Below are positions 5,742-13,778 of a DNA stretch of 15,886 bases, piece after piece. The DNA is from JAFNAG01 sp963824985. GTDB taxonomy: Bacteria; Acidobacteriota; UBA6911. The stretch lies in the NCBI GenBank assembly GCA_963824985.1, contig CAWGRQ010000011.1, forward strand, positions 1 to 15,886, written 5' to 3'. Numbering within the stretch: the first letter of the stretch is position 1; every line of letters begins with the position of its first letter. The position numbers and the translations under genes were made by a program. Below the pieces are notes generated by a model that saw only the letters and a list, made by a program, of their open reading frames with translations, was not told where the DNA came from and searched no databases.

Positions 5742-8162
5742 TCATTCCGCGCGGAGTGCCCTGACCGGATCTATGCGGAGCGCCCGCAATGCGGGTAACA
5801 GGCAGGCGAGCGCGGCAACTGCGATCAGGAAGAGGATCGCTCCGATGAAAGAGGCTAAATCGAGCGGCTCCACTTCAAAGAGCAGGTCGCGGACGATCCG
5901 GCTGCCAAATGCGGCGGCGCCAATACCTGGCAGCAGCCCCAGGCCCACCAGAAAGAAGCCCCTCTTCATGATCATGCCGATTGTATTTCCGGCCGTAGCC
6001 CCAAGGGCCATCCGGATTCCGAATTCGAAGAGACGCCGGCTGACCCAGAAGGCCAGCACCCCGTAGAGCCCGATCCCGGTCAGAAGCAGCGCGATCGCCG
6101 AGAACAGGCCCAGTGAAATCGTCACGATCCGGAAACCTGAAATGGAGCGGTCGACAATCTCCGCCATCGCAGCCGGTTCGGCCAGGGGAATGCTCCGATC
6201 CAGGCGCTGCAGAGTCTGCCGGATGGAGAGAATGACCCGTAAAGGCTCGCCGGATGTGCGCACGGCCAACCGCATGCGTCCGCCGGAACGTTGCAGGTAC
6301 GACGTGTACATGGTTCTATATGGGTCGCTGCGCACGCTCGTCATGCGCACATCCTCCACCACCCCGATCACCCGGTGCTCGATCCTTTCCCCCATATCGA
6401 TCACGATGGTCCTGCCGACCGGGTCAGCCCCGGGAAAGAGATCTTCGGCCATCGAAGCGCTGATGATGACAACCCGCGGGGACTCAGCCGTATCGGTTTC
6501 ATTTAGATCTCGCCCCATCTTCAGGGGAATCCCCATTGTCTTGAAGTAACCGGAAACCACCACCCGGTCAAAGGCCGATCGGGTATCCTTCGCCGATGTC
6601 GGCGCCTGACCTACGGGCCAGGCATAAATATCGTTCCCGGGGTCGCGGATGGGCAGCTGATTGACCAGGCTCGCGGATTCCACAAACGGGAGGGAGCGCA
6701 CATTTTCCAGAAGCCCGTGAAAGAATGCGCGCCGCTGGGCCGGCTCGGGATAGCTGTTCGCCGGAAGCTGTATCTCAGCGACCAGCAGATGCTCCGGACG
6801 GAAGCCGAGATCGGACTGCGTCTGCCGTGCCAGGCTGCGGATCAGCAGTCCCGACCCGACGAGCAGGAAGACCGACATCGCCACCTGGAAAGCCACCATG
6901 GCAGCACGCAACCGGGAGCCCCCTTTATCCTCCGTAGTTCTGACACCGGAGCGGAGCTGGATCGACAGGTCGACGGTCGTGCTCCGCAGCGCCGGCAGGA
7001 CCCCGAAAATCATCCCCGTCGCCAGTGCGACCAGCAGCGTGAACAGGAGCACCCGGGTGTCGAGGGACGGCTCCAGGGTTCCGAACTGTCCGGCGGGGAG
7101 AAGGCGCAGAATCAAGCGCATCAGGAACGTGGCAAACAAAGTCCCGACAGATCCTGCGGCCGCGGCCAGGATGAGGCTTTCGACAAGCAGTTGTCTGATA
7201 AGCTGTCTTCTTGACGCCCCAATTGCAACCCGGACCGCCATCTCCGGGAGGCGGCTCTGGCCGCGGGCCAGCAACAGGCCGGCGACATTGCTGCACGCGA
7301 TCAGGAGCACGAGCACGACCGTAGCCATGAGAAGGATCAGGTTGGTGCGCGAGCCTTCCACCATGTAATCACGCAGTCCTGTAAGCAACAGCGACTTGCC
7401 TTTGTTGCTGTCGGGATACTGCTCGGCGAGGCCAGCCGAGAGCATGTCCATCTCCTGCTGCGCCTGCGTGATGGTCACGTCCGGCTTCAACTTGCCGGCC
7501 ACGATCAGGTTGTGCCACCGTCGGGCGTCCGCGCCCGGCCCGTCACGATACGTCAGCGACCAGAGGTCGGTGTCGGCGACAAAGCGGAAACCGGCGGGCA
7601 TGACTCCGATTATCGTGTACGGAGCCCCGGCGGGCGTAAGCGTCTTCCCGATGACTCCGGGGTCGCCGCCATACCGCCGCTGCCAGTAGCCATAGCTGAG
7701 CATGACCACCGGCGGCCCGCCCACGACGGCCTCCTCTTCCCTGAATTGGCGCCCGACAACGGGGGAGACCTGAAGCATGGGGAAGAGATCCCAGCTTACA
7801 TGCAGCAGGTCCGCCCGCTCCGGTTCCTCGCCTCCCGTCACCGTGAGGCGGAACGGCCTGGACATCATCATGGCCAGGGATTCGAAGGAGCGGCTCTGGG
7901 TCCGGTAATCGTACCAGTCGTACCCGGAAACCGGCCCGCTGGGGGTAATCCCGCCGTCGAACGATTTCCTTCCGATCACCAGTCGCTCGGAATCCTTGTA
8001 GGGGAGGGGGCGCAGGAGGGCGGTGTCGATAATGCTGAACATCGCCGTATTGGCGCCGATACCCAAAGCAAGAGTAAAAATGGCGATTCCCGTGAAGAGG
8101 GGATTCTTGCCCAGCACCCGGATGCTGTAGCGGGTATCCCGAAGGATGTCGCTCCACCCCAT
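5742..8162 (-). CDS. ADOP-type stand-alone ABC permease (MacB_PCD/FtsX, duplicated)
   Basis: The product has 806 residues, starting at the ATG at 8162 with AGGAG six bases upstream. It has two MacB-like halves. Half one: MGWSDILRDTRYSIRVL, a first membrane helix (about 23-45, TLALGIGANTAMFSIID) and a MacB periplasmic core domain, then an FtsX block (NLILLMATVVLVLLIACSN, MAVRVAIGASRRQLIRQLL). Half two: a new helix (AAMVAFQVAMSVFLLVGSGL), a second periplasmic core, and a final FtsX block (LLLTGIGLYGVLAF, FGIRMALGATAGNTIGMIM) ending DPVRALRAE. This is the acidobacterial duplicated orphan permease layout. MacB-like systems move peptides, lipoproteins or antibiotics by mechanotransmission using a separate MacB-type ATPase. 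No ATPase, MacA-like or PadR-type gene is adjacent. Unlike many relatives, it lacks a 60-80 residue N-terminal cytoplasmic extension. The substrate cannot be inferred. Confidence 0.93.
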   Translation of the reverse strand: MGWSDILRDTRYSIRVLGKNPLFTGIAIFTLALGIGANTAMFSIIDTALLRPLPYKDSERLVIGRKSFDGGITPSGPVSGYDWYDYRTQSRSFESLAMMMSRPFRLTVTGGEEPERADLLHVSWDLFPMLQVSPVVGRQFREEEAVVGGPPVVMLSYGYWQRRYGGDPGVIGKTLTPAGAPYTIIGVMPAGFRFVADTDLWSLTYRDGPGADARRWHNLIVAGKLKPDVTITQAQQEMDMLSAGLAEQYPDSNKGKSLLLTGLRDYMVEGSRTNLILLMATVVLVLLIACSNVAGLLLARGQSRLPEMAVRVAIGASRRQLIRQLLVESLILAAAAGSVGTLFATFLMRLILRLLPAGQFGTLEPSLDTRVLLFTLLVALATGMIFGVLPALRSTTVDLSIQLRSGVRTTEDKGGSRLRAAMVAFQVAMSVFLLVGSGLLIRSLARQTQSDLGFRPEHLLVAEIQLPANSYPEPAQRRAFFHGLLENVRSLPFVESASLVNQLPIRDPGNDIYAWPVGQAPTSAKDTRSAFDRVVVSGYFKTMGIPLKMGRDLNETDTAESPRVVIISASMAEDLFPGADPVGRTIVIDMGERIEHRVIGVVEDVRMTSVRSDPYRTMYTSYLQRSGGRMRLAVRTSGEPLRVILSIRQTLQRLDRSIPLAEPAAMAEIVDRSISGFRIVTISLGLFSAIALLLTGIGLYGVLAFWVSRRLFEFGIRMALGATAGNTIGMIMKRGFFLVGLGLLPGIGAAAFGSRIVRDLLFEVEPLDLASFIGAILFLIAVAALACLLPALRALRIDPVRALRAE

Positions 8163-8168
8163 ATAACT

Positions 8169-8173
8169 CTCCT
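8169..8173 (-). promoter_or_regulatory. Ribosome binding site of the ADOP permease
   Basis: On the minus strand this reads AGGAG, six bases before the ATG at 8162. It favours that start over the upstream in-frame ATG at 8201. Confidence 0.75.
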
Positions 8174-8360
8174 CTCGTTCCTGATTCGATCCGTGCGGCA
8201 TTCGACTTGCGCGGAGATCCCGATCAATGACCTTATGAATGCATGAACGCAGCGCATTCCCTGCTCGACGACTTTCACTCCCTTCTGGATATCTAATACG
8301 AATCTTCTGACTATCGGTTCCCGGTCAGGGCGCCTGTCCAGAATGGCAATTGGATAAGAA

Positions 8361-8559
8361 TTTCAATTGGGACCCTGAAAGGGTCCAGCAGCAAAGCCCA
8401 GGGCGTGAGCCCTGGGATACCAGCGCGTGCCAGAATCAGCCCTGACAGGGCGGCACTGGTGGTGTCGCCCTTCCAGGGCTCTGTCCCATCTCGTCGCCAG
8501 ACCCATGCTTACGCCCTGGGCTTTGCGGTTCCGCCCTTTCAAGGCTCAAACAATTGAAA
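8361..8559. repeat. 199-bp nested palindromic intergenic element (MITE-like)
   Basis: The element opens with TTTCAATTG and closes with CAATTGAAA. Its outer arms, 8361-8417 and 8501-8559, are imperfect reverse complements. They share in order TTTCAATTG, CCTGAAAGGG / CTTGAAAGGG, and GCAAAGCCCAGGGCGT. Inside are two small palindromes, AGCCCTGACAGGGC and GCCCTTCCAGGGC, that are also near reverse complements of each other, so the whole sequence folds back on itself. It has no coding frame. From memory, similar GCCCAGGGC repeats are common between genes in Acidobacteriota and Planctomycetota. It occupies most of the 463-bp gap (8163-8625) between the permease start and the end of the VIT-VWA gene and could end that operon's transcript. 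In the rest of the gap I see only the permease leader and the partial REP word GGCGCCTGTCC at 8329-8339. Confidence 0.75.
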
Positions 8560-8625
8560 TGGCGGCATTACGAAGTGAGTTCAGTCACTCTTAACTAAGC
8601 GCCTATCGCGAGTGTCCCCAAGATG

Positions 8626-10854
8626 TTATCGGCCGGGCGCCGCCGGGGGAGTGATCCGGTAAAGGCGGCCGCGAATGGAGAGGATCAGCTCCTCTCCCGG
8701 CTGCTGCACGGCCAGGATCTGATTTTCGGCCGCATTGTTGGCGGCTGCCAGCCTGAAATACTCATCGCTGAACTGAGCGATCGTCTGCGCCTCGGCGTTG
8801 AGCTTGTCCGCCGGACGATTCGCCACCGAGCTGTCGATCCATTGCCGGCCCCGTTTAAACAGAGCGCGATTGCCGACGTTCTGGACGCTGGCCAGTCTCT
8901 CGACCTGGCCGGCTTCATAGGCGGCCACATTGCTCTGGCCGATCTGCGCCGATCCCCCGAGTCCGGACTGCGCGGGAGCCACCGTCGCCGCATTCAACGC
9001 CGCGCGATTCGAAGCGGCCACCTGCCCCCCGGCGCCGGCCACGACGTAGCTGAGATCCCGGGCCGCCTTTTCGCCCTGGCTTCGCAAATCGTCGAAGCTG
9101 TCCAGCCGGGTGCGTTCGTCCGCCAGGAAGCTCGTATAGGGCGTAATAATGCCGTATTGCATGCTCAGCCGCACAAGCTCGTCGACTACTTCCGAGGACC
9201 GGCCGTTAAGTTGAATCTGGTCCAGCAGGTATCCGATCCGCCGCACCGCCCAGAGCGGCTCGACAAATTGATAGCTGAACTTGTCGGACAATCGCGCCAG
9301 ATCGGCCGTGTACTGGAAGCTCTCGCTTTTCCCCAGATAGGAGCCGGATACGCGAACCGTGGTGGTGCCCGGGCGGTCGTATCTTCCGACCATGATGATC
9401 TGATCCCCTTCGAACAGGTCGGGCAGAGACTGGGGATACGAATAGCTGGTCTTGACGCCGGACAGGGAGATCTGAATGTCCGTCATCACCGGGTTCTGAA
9501 CCTTGCCGTACAGCGAGGAGATTTTCGCTTCCAGAGGTTCTCTCTCTTTGACATAGCTGCTGACACCGCGATTTTCGCCCACCAGCTTGTCCAGCAGGCG
9601 CACGTTGACGTCGTAGCCGATCCCCATGGCGAAGATGCGCACAGTGCCCGGATTGGCGGCGGCCGTATCCTTGAGGATCACCCGTTCGTCCGTCTTACCC
9701 ACGGTCGGCAGCCCGTCGGTGAGGAAGAGAATGTACTGAGCTCGCTTGTCCGCCCCGGCGGGGCCGGCGACCTTCAGCGCTTCCGCAAGCGCATCATGGA
9801 TGTTGGTGCCCCCCGTGGCGTTGATGCGGTCGATCATGCCAAGCGCCTTGCCGACGTTCTCCGCGGTGTTCGCGGCGGGCTCGGGGAAAAGCGAATCGAC
9901 GGTGTCGTTATAGACGATCACGTTAAAGCGGTCGGCCGGATTCAGGTTCCTGAGCACATAGGCGAGGGATGCCTTGGCCTGGGCGATCTTTTCGCCCGCC
10001 ATGCTGCCGGAGCGATCCAGCGCCAGGATGAGGTTCTTCGGCGCGACGACCTTCTTGCCCGCACTCGGAGTGGGGCTCACCATCAGCAGGAAATAACCAT
10101 CTTCGCCGTCGCGCGGCCGATAGGAAAGCACGGTGGCTTCAACCGACTCCCTGGACGGTCGGTAGAGCAGGCGAAAGTCGGTTGCCGGAGTTTCCTTCGT
10201 CACCCTGTAGAGCGCGACCGCGCGCTCGGGCGCCGGGCGCTCGACCGTCACCTCGTGCGTCGGTGAATAAACGGCCGATATCGGTCCCTTGCCCAGTATG
10301 TCCGCCTTGACCTGGACCTCCTCGATCGGCCGGGCCGAAAACTTCTCGGTGTTCAGAGGGTAAAACACCTCGACCAGATCGCCGTCTTTCCTGCAGATGT
10401 CGGTGTAATGAACAACCACGCGGACTTCCTTTCCCGGCTGGAGCGGGAAGGCCGAGGTTCGATACATGCCATAGTTGACGTACTCGAGCAACGCCGGATC
10501 GCGCTTGAGGCGCACGATCTCTTCATAGGCGCGCCGCGCCTCCTCGGCGCGCAGGATCCGCCCCTTGAACTCTTTGCCGTCCACCAGCAGGGTCAGGCTG
10601 TCGATGGCCGCGGTCGGAGGGAGGGGAAAGAGGTACTCGACCTCGATGGTAACGGCGCCGGTGTTGACGAAGGCCTGGTCGATCGAGACGTCCGCCACCT
10701 GATCGCGCACCCGGATGTCGACTTTGTGGTACCGGACCGCCCAGTGGCCCCGGATGCGGACATCCGGCCGGATGGGGATGATCAGCCCGTCGGCAACCGC
10801 CGTACCGGTGACGCCAACGAGAACCAGCAGCAGGAGGATAAGTCGACGTTTCAC
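8626..10854 (-). CDS. Exported VIT domain / von Willebrand A domain protein
   Basis: The product has 742 residues from a GTG at 10854, with GGAGG six bases upstream. MKRRLILLLLVLVGVTGTAVA is a signal peptide. Residues about 25-160 form a VIT (vault / inter-alpha-trypsin) domain: VSIDQAFVNTG, VEYLFPLPP, GRILRAEEARRAYEEI and FPLQPGKEVRV. Residues about 272-450 form a VWA domain with a full MIDAS metal site: DRSGS (Asp280, Ser282, Ser284), Thr350 in ATGGTN and Asp380 in LTDG. A further beta domain and helical segment (GIITPYTSFLADE) match the inter-alpha-trypsin heavy-chain-like pattern. The last 130 residues are Ala/Asn/Gln-rich, with VGNRALFKRGRQWIDS near the end, a module common in bacterial VIT-VWA proteins. 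It probably mediates metal-dependent protein binding outside the membrane. The frame is physically continuous with the upstream VWA gene because of the deletion near 10963; the signal peptide and ribosome site show it is a separate gene. Confidence 0.88.
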   Translation of the reverse strand: MKRRLILLLLVLVGVTGTAVADGLIIPIRPDVRIRGHWAVRYHKVDIRVRDQVADVSIDQAFVNTGAVTIEVEYLFPLPPTAAIDSLTLLVDGKEFKGRILRAEEARRAYEEIVRLKRDPALLEYVNYGMYRTSAFPLQPGKEVRVVVHYTDICRKDGDLVEVFYPLNTEKFSARPIEEVQVKADILGKGPISAVYSPTHEVTVERPAPERAVALYRVTKETPATDFRLLYRPSRESVEATVLSYRPRDGEDGYFLLMVSPTPSAGKKVVAPKNLILALDRSGSMAGEKIAQAKASLAYVLRNLNPADRFNVIVYNDTVDSLFPEPAANTAENVGKALGMIDRINATGGTNIHDALAEALKVAGPAGADKRAQYILFLTDGLPTVGKTDERVILKDTAAANPGTVRIFAMGIGYDVNVRLLDKLVGENRGVSSYVKEREPLEAKISSLYGKVQNPVMTDIQISLSGVKTSYSYPQSLPDLFEGDQIIMVGRYDRPGTTTVRVSGSYLGKSESFQYTADLARLSDKFSYQFVEPLWAVRRIGYLLDQIQLNGRSSEVVDELVRLSMQYGIITPYTSFLADERTRLDSFDDLRSQGEKAARDLSYVVAGAGGQVAASNRAALNAATVAPAQSGLGGSAQIGQSNVAAYEAGQVERLASVQNVGNRALFKRGRQWIDSSVANRPADKLNAEAQTIAQFSDEYFRLAAANNAAENQILAVQQPGEELILSIRGRLYRITPPAAPGR

Positions 10855-10860
10855 GGTGAA

Positions 10861-10865
10861 CCTCC
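10861..10865 (-). promoter_or_regulatory. Ribosome binding site deciding the GTG start of the VIT-VWA gene
   Basis: On the minus strand this reads GGAGG, six bases before the GTG at 10854. It lies in the 40-bp gap after the restored stop of the preceding VWA gene and marks the second gene as independently initiated. Confidence 0.75.
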
Positions 10866-10894
10866 GCGTGGCCTTCGCCACTGAACATTGCACC

Positions 10895-13179
10895 CTATTT
10901 CCCGATGAGCGCCGCGGCGTGCTGCACCAGCCCAATGAATTCCTGGCGGTAGCCGTAGCGGTCAAGTCCTCTTCCTCCGTGGCCCACTGCAGGACGCTAT
11001 CCATGGTCGCGTTCCCCTTGTGCGGAGAGTCGCGCAGGATCATCCCGAAAGCGGCGACCGCCGCCGCGAACTTGAAATCGGGTGAGGCAGACCCGAACCT
11101 CGCGCCTGAATCGCGGACTACGTACTCCAGGAGGCTGCTCTTGTTCCCGTCCGGTTCCTTGTAACGGATCTTCAACGTCAACAGTTCGCCGGATCGCGCC
11201 GCCGGGCTGGTGATCACCGGCTGCTGGTACTTGAGCGGATCGACTGCCGGAGTGGGAACCGCGGTCCCGGCGGGAACCAGTTCATAGCACGCGGTTACTG
11301 CGTGACCGGCGCCGATATCGCCCGCGTCCTTGGTGTCATCGTTGAAATCCTCTTTCCTGAGCAGCCGATTTTCATATCCGATCAGGCGGTAGGCGCTCAC
11401 CTGCGCCGGATTGAATTCGACCTGGATCTTGACGTCTTTCGCGATGGTAACCAGCGTGGAGGCGAGCTGTTCGACGAGGACCTTCCGGGCTTCGTTGAGA
11501 GTATCGATGTACGCATAATTCCCATCGCCCTTGTCGGCCAGCGTCTCGAGAGTGGAATCCTTGTAGTTCCCCATGCCGAAGCCGAGGGCGCTGAGGTGGA
11601 TTCCACTCTTGGCTTTCGCTTCGATCAGCCTGGTAAGATCGCCCCGGTTGGTGACGCCGACATTGAAATCACCGTCGGTCGCCAGTATGACCCGGTTGGC
11701 GCCCTTCCGGATGAAGCTTGCCTGAGCCGTCCGGTAGGCGAGTTCGATTCCGGATGCGCCGTTGGTGCTCCCTCCGGCATTCAGGCTGTCGATGGCATCC
11801 AGGATCTTTCGCTTCTGATCGCCGCCGGTCGAGGGGAGCAGGAGGCCGGATTCGCCCGCATAGACGACGATCGCGATGCTGTCGCTTGGGATCAACTGGT
11901 TCACGAGCAGCCGCATCGACTCTTTCACCAGCGGCAGCTTGTTCGGCTGGTCCATGGAGCCGGACACATCGAGCAGGAAAACCAGGTTGGCCGGCGGGCG
12001 GTCGCCCCCCAGTTCCCGACCCTTCAATCCGATGCGCAGCAGGAGATGCTCCGGTCTCCACGGCGCTTCCGTGACTTCGAAATGCGCGGCAAACGGCCTT
12101 TCGTCCCTCGGCCCCGCGTAGTCGTAATCGAAATAGTTGACCAGCTCCTCGATGCGGACCGCATCCTTGGGCGGCCGCGAACCGGTGTTCAGGAACCGGC
12201 GCATATTCGAGTAGGAGGCGGTGTCGACGTCGATCGAGAAAGTCGAGAGCGGATTCTGCAAAACTTCCAGAAACGGATTATCGCCGATGTGGTCGTAGGC
12301 CTCGGTGTTGAAACCGGGGCGTTCCAGCTCCTGGGCTTTCAGGTAGGAGAAGGCGAGTGTTGCAGCCTGTTTCGCATCCCGCAGCTGACCGAGGACGCCG
12401 CCTCGTGCCTCCCCTTTGCCACCGGGGATGACTCCGCCGAGCACTCCACCGACCACGCCGCCAACCGGCGGCCGAGCGGATTCCATGACGACAATCCTGG
12501 CATCGGCGGCAGATTGCGTCGGAGCCTGCTGCGCATTCTGGCTGATTGGGATCTGGTTCGATGCGTTCGAGTTTTGAGCCTGCATGTTGGCGATCTGGTT
12601 CGTCTGAAACTGGGGCAGGGCTTGAATGACCCTGGCTTCCGCGGCCGGAGAGGTCGGCTGTACGATGGTTAATTCGGGTTGATTCCGGGCGACTCCCGGC
12701 TTGGCAGGCTCGGCGACCGGAGCCTGATTCTTCGCCTCTACCATCTGCCGGCTGCCGGAGAGAGGCGCGGCCGGCGTCTCTGGCCTGGAATCGATCGGAG
12801 CGATCTTCCGGGAGACGGCATTCCCGGGTTGATTGGGCGCCACCCTGAACAACCGATTGCCGCCCGCGAACACCAAGAGCAGCAAGGCAGCTGCCGATGC
12901 CAGGCCAGCCAGAATCCAGGTATTGCGCGGGGTAAACCATCGTCTGTCCCCCTCGGCGCTTTCTACGATCTGGTTCCGTTCTTCCGCCGAGAGGAGAGCG
13001 ACGGGTTCCGCCTCGAGACTTTCGGCAAGCATCCGCCCAGCATTTCGAATTTCCTCCACCAGAAGGCGCGCTTCGGAGGATCGGCTCAACGTCTCTTCGA
13101 TTGCCGTTTTGTCCGGGCCATCTTCCAGCTCACCCAGCACATAGGCAGTCCATTTGGGATCATTGGCGTCGATTTTCAT
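10895..13179 (-). CDS. Membrane anti-sigma-like / YfbK-type VWA protein, frameshifted near its 3' end
   Basis: Start is the ATG at 13179, with AGGAGG five bases upstream and ATGA overlap with the sigma factor stop. Residues 1-80 are cytoplasmic and acidic (WTAYVLGELED then a Glu-rich helical stretch), like the anti-sigma N-terminus of many ECF partners, but with no zinc-binding HxxxCxxC. A membrane helix spans about 87-106. Residues 110-260 are a Pro/Gln/Asn-rich linker with GGVVGGVLGGVIPGG. Then follow a YfbK-type N-terminal segment (STFSIDVDTASYSNMRRFL), a VWA domain (about 396-580) with complete MIDAS residues DVSGS (404-408), Thr472 and Asp502, and the YfbK C-terminal domain to FKFAAAVAAFGMILRDS. 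After codon 739 (10963-10965) the frame shifts. Adding one base gives DRYGYRQEFIGLVQHAAALI, GK and TAG at 10895, a normal family end (761 residues). Without it the frame runs into the next gene to 8626. Likely role: membrane sensor controlling the sigma factor (inference). Confidence 0.83.
10961..10968 (-). other. One-base frameshift site in the YfbK-type VWA gene
   Basis: On the minus strand, GAGGACTTG is followed by ACCGCTACGG. Reading on in frame gives TATATARNSLGWC, unlike the family. Adding one base after ACTT gives GAC CGC TAC GGC TAC CGC and a family-like C-terminus. No slippery heptamer or stimulatory structure is evident, so programmed frameshifting looks unlikely and a mutation or sequence error is more likely. 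Confidence 0.75.
13176..13179 (-). promoter_or_regulatory. ATGA stop-start overlap coupling sigma factor and VWA gene
   Basis: On the minus strand, ATGA contains the ATG of the VWA gene and the TGA of the sigma factor gene. The AGGAGG (13185-13190) lies inside the sigma factor's last codons. This arrangement is typical of translationally coupled sigma/anti-sigma pairs kept at a fixed ratio. Confidence 0.85.
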
Positions 13180-13778
13180 TTCACCCTCCTCATGGTTCCG
13201 GCCTGCGGCCGGCCCTGGACTCGCTCGCGTATCGTCTTCAATCCCGTATGGATGAGAAATCCCACGTTTCCGACCGAGAGGCTTGTGACACGGCTGATCT
13301 CGCCATAGCTCAGGTCGCACTGGAATTTCAGCCGGAGCACCTCCTGCTGATTCAGAGGCAGCGTGTCCAGAATCAATAGGACCTGTTCCAGTTGTTCTTT
13401 CCGCTCCGCCTCTGCGGACTGTTGTGCCCGGTCATCGGCACGCATCTCCAGGCGGGCATTGCTGATGGGAGCCATCCTGCGCTCCTTTCTGCGAACATCC
13501 AGCGCGCGGTTGCGGCATACCCTATACAGCCACTGCGCCAGGTAGCCGCGAATGCGGGACGGCTTCTGGGAACAGAGTTTCAGAAAGGTGTCCTGGACGA
13601 CCTCGCGGGCCCGCTCCCGGTCTCCGGTGAGATGTTGGGCGTATTGCGTGAGGGGCCGTTCATATCGGATCAGAGCTGATTGGGCGAACTCGGCGTCGGG
13701 AGTGTCCATGAGCGTATCGTCCGTTGGCATGGTTGCCGGCATTTTCGATTCCGAAATCTCAATGAGTGTCCCGTTCAT
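13176..13778 (-). CDS. ECF (sigma-70 family group 4) RNA polymerase sigma factor
   Basis: The product has 200 residues from the ATG at 13778; alternative starts at Met13 or Met17 are possible because the leader is weakly conserved and the upstream AGG words are poorly placed. Region 2 (about 36-102) includes DRERAREVVQDTFLKL, the core RNA-polymerase contact, and WLYRVCRNRALDVRRKERR, the -10 recognition helix. Region 4 (about 128-186) includes LPLNQQEVLRLKFQCDLSYGEI and the helix-turn-helix SLSVGNVGFLIHTGLKTIRER, which reads the -35 element. No region 1.1 or 3 is present, as expected for ECF factors. It is first in a three-gene operon and overlaps the membrane VWA gene, which probably holds it inactive until a signal arrives. 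Autoregulation is usual in this class, but I could not identify a matching promoter upstream with confidence. Confidence 0.93.
   Translation of the reverse strand: MNGTLIEISESKMPATMPTDDTLMDTPDAEFAQSALIRYERPLTQYAQHLTGDRERAREVVQDTFLKLCSQKPSRIRGYLAQWLYRVCRNRALDVRRKERRMAPISNARLEMRADDRAQQSAEAERKEQLEQVLLILDTLPLNQQEVLRLKFQCDLSYGEISRVTSLSVGNVGFLIHTGLKTIRERVQGRPQAGTMRRVK

Noticed and set aside
8163..8278. Remnant of the N-terminal cytoplasmic extension found in many ADOP permeases
   Set aside because: A shifted frame reads FIRSLIGISAQVECRTD, faintly like that extension, but the match is too short and the AGGAG-ATG at 8162 gives a complete protein without it.
8361..8559. CRISPR-like repeat array
   Set aside because: Repeated words are inverted and nested, not regularly spaced direct repeats with unique spacers, and no cas gene is present.
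8623..10266. A 547-codon plus-strand open frame antisense to the VIT-VWA gene
   Set aside because: It is a shadow of a GC-rich coding strand. It shows no domain pattern, is rich in Arg/His/Gly, and the minus strand encodes clear VIT and VWA motifs.
10955..10975. Programmed ribosomal frameshift
   Set aside because: No slippery heptamer is found at the shift point and no obvious downstream pseudoknot, so a mutation or sequence error is simpler.
11302..12672. A 456-codon plus-strand open frame antisense to the YfbK-type VWA gene
   Set aside because: Same reason: no recognisable protein features and no ribosome site, while the opposite strand has intact MIDAS motifs.
8626..13320. A genuine fusion protein of about 1,500 residues with two VWA domains
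   Set aside because: There is an internal signal peptide with its own GGAGG and GTG, plus a family-like end and stop in the shifted frame at 10895. This indicates two genes and a one-base defect.
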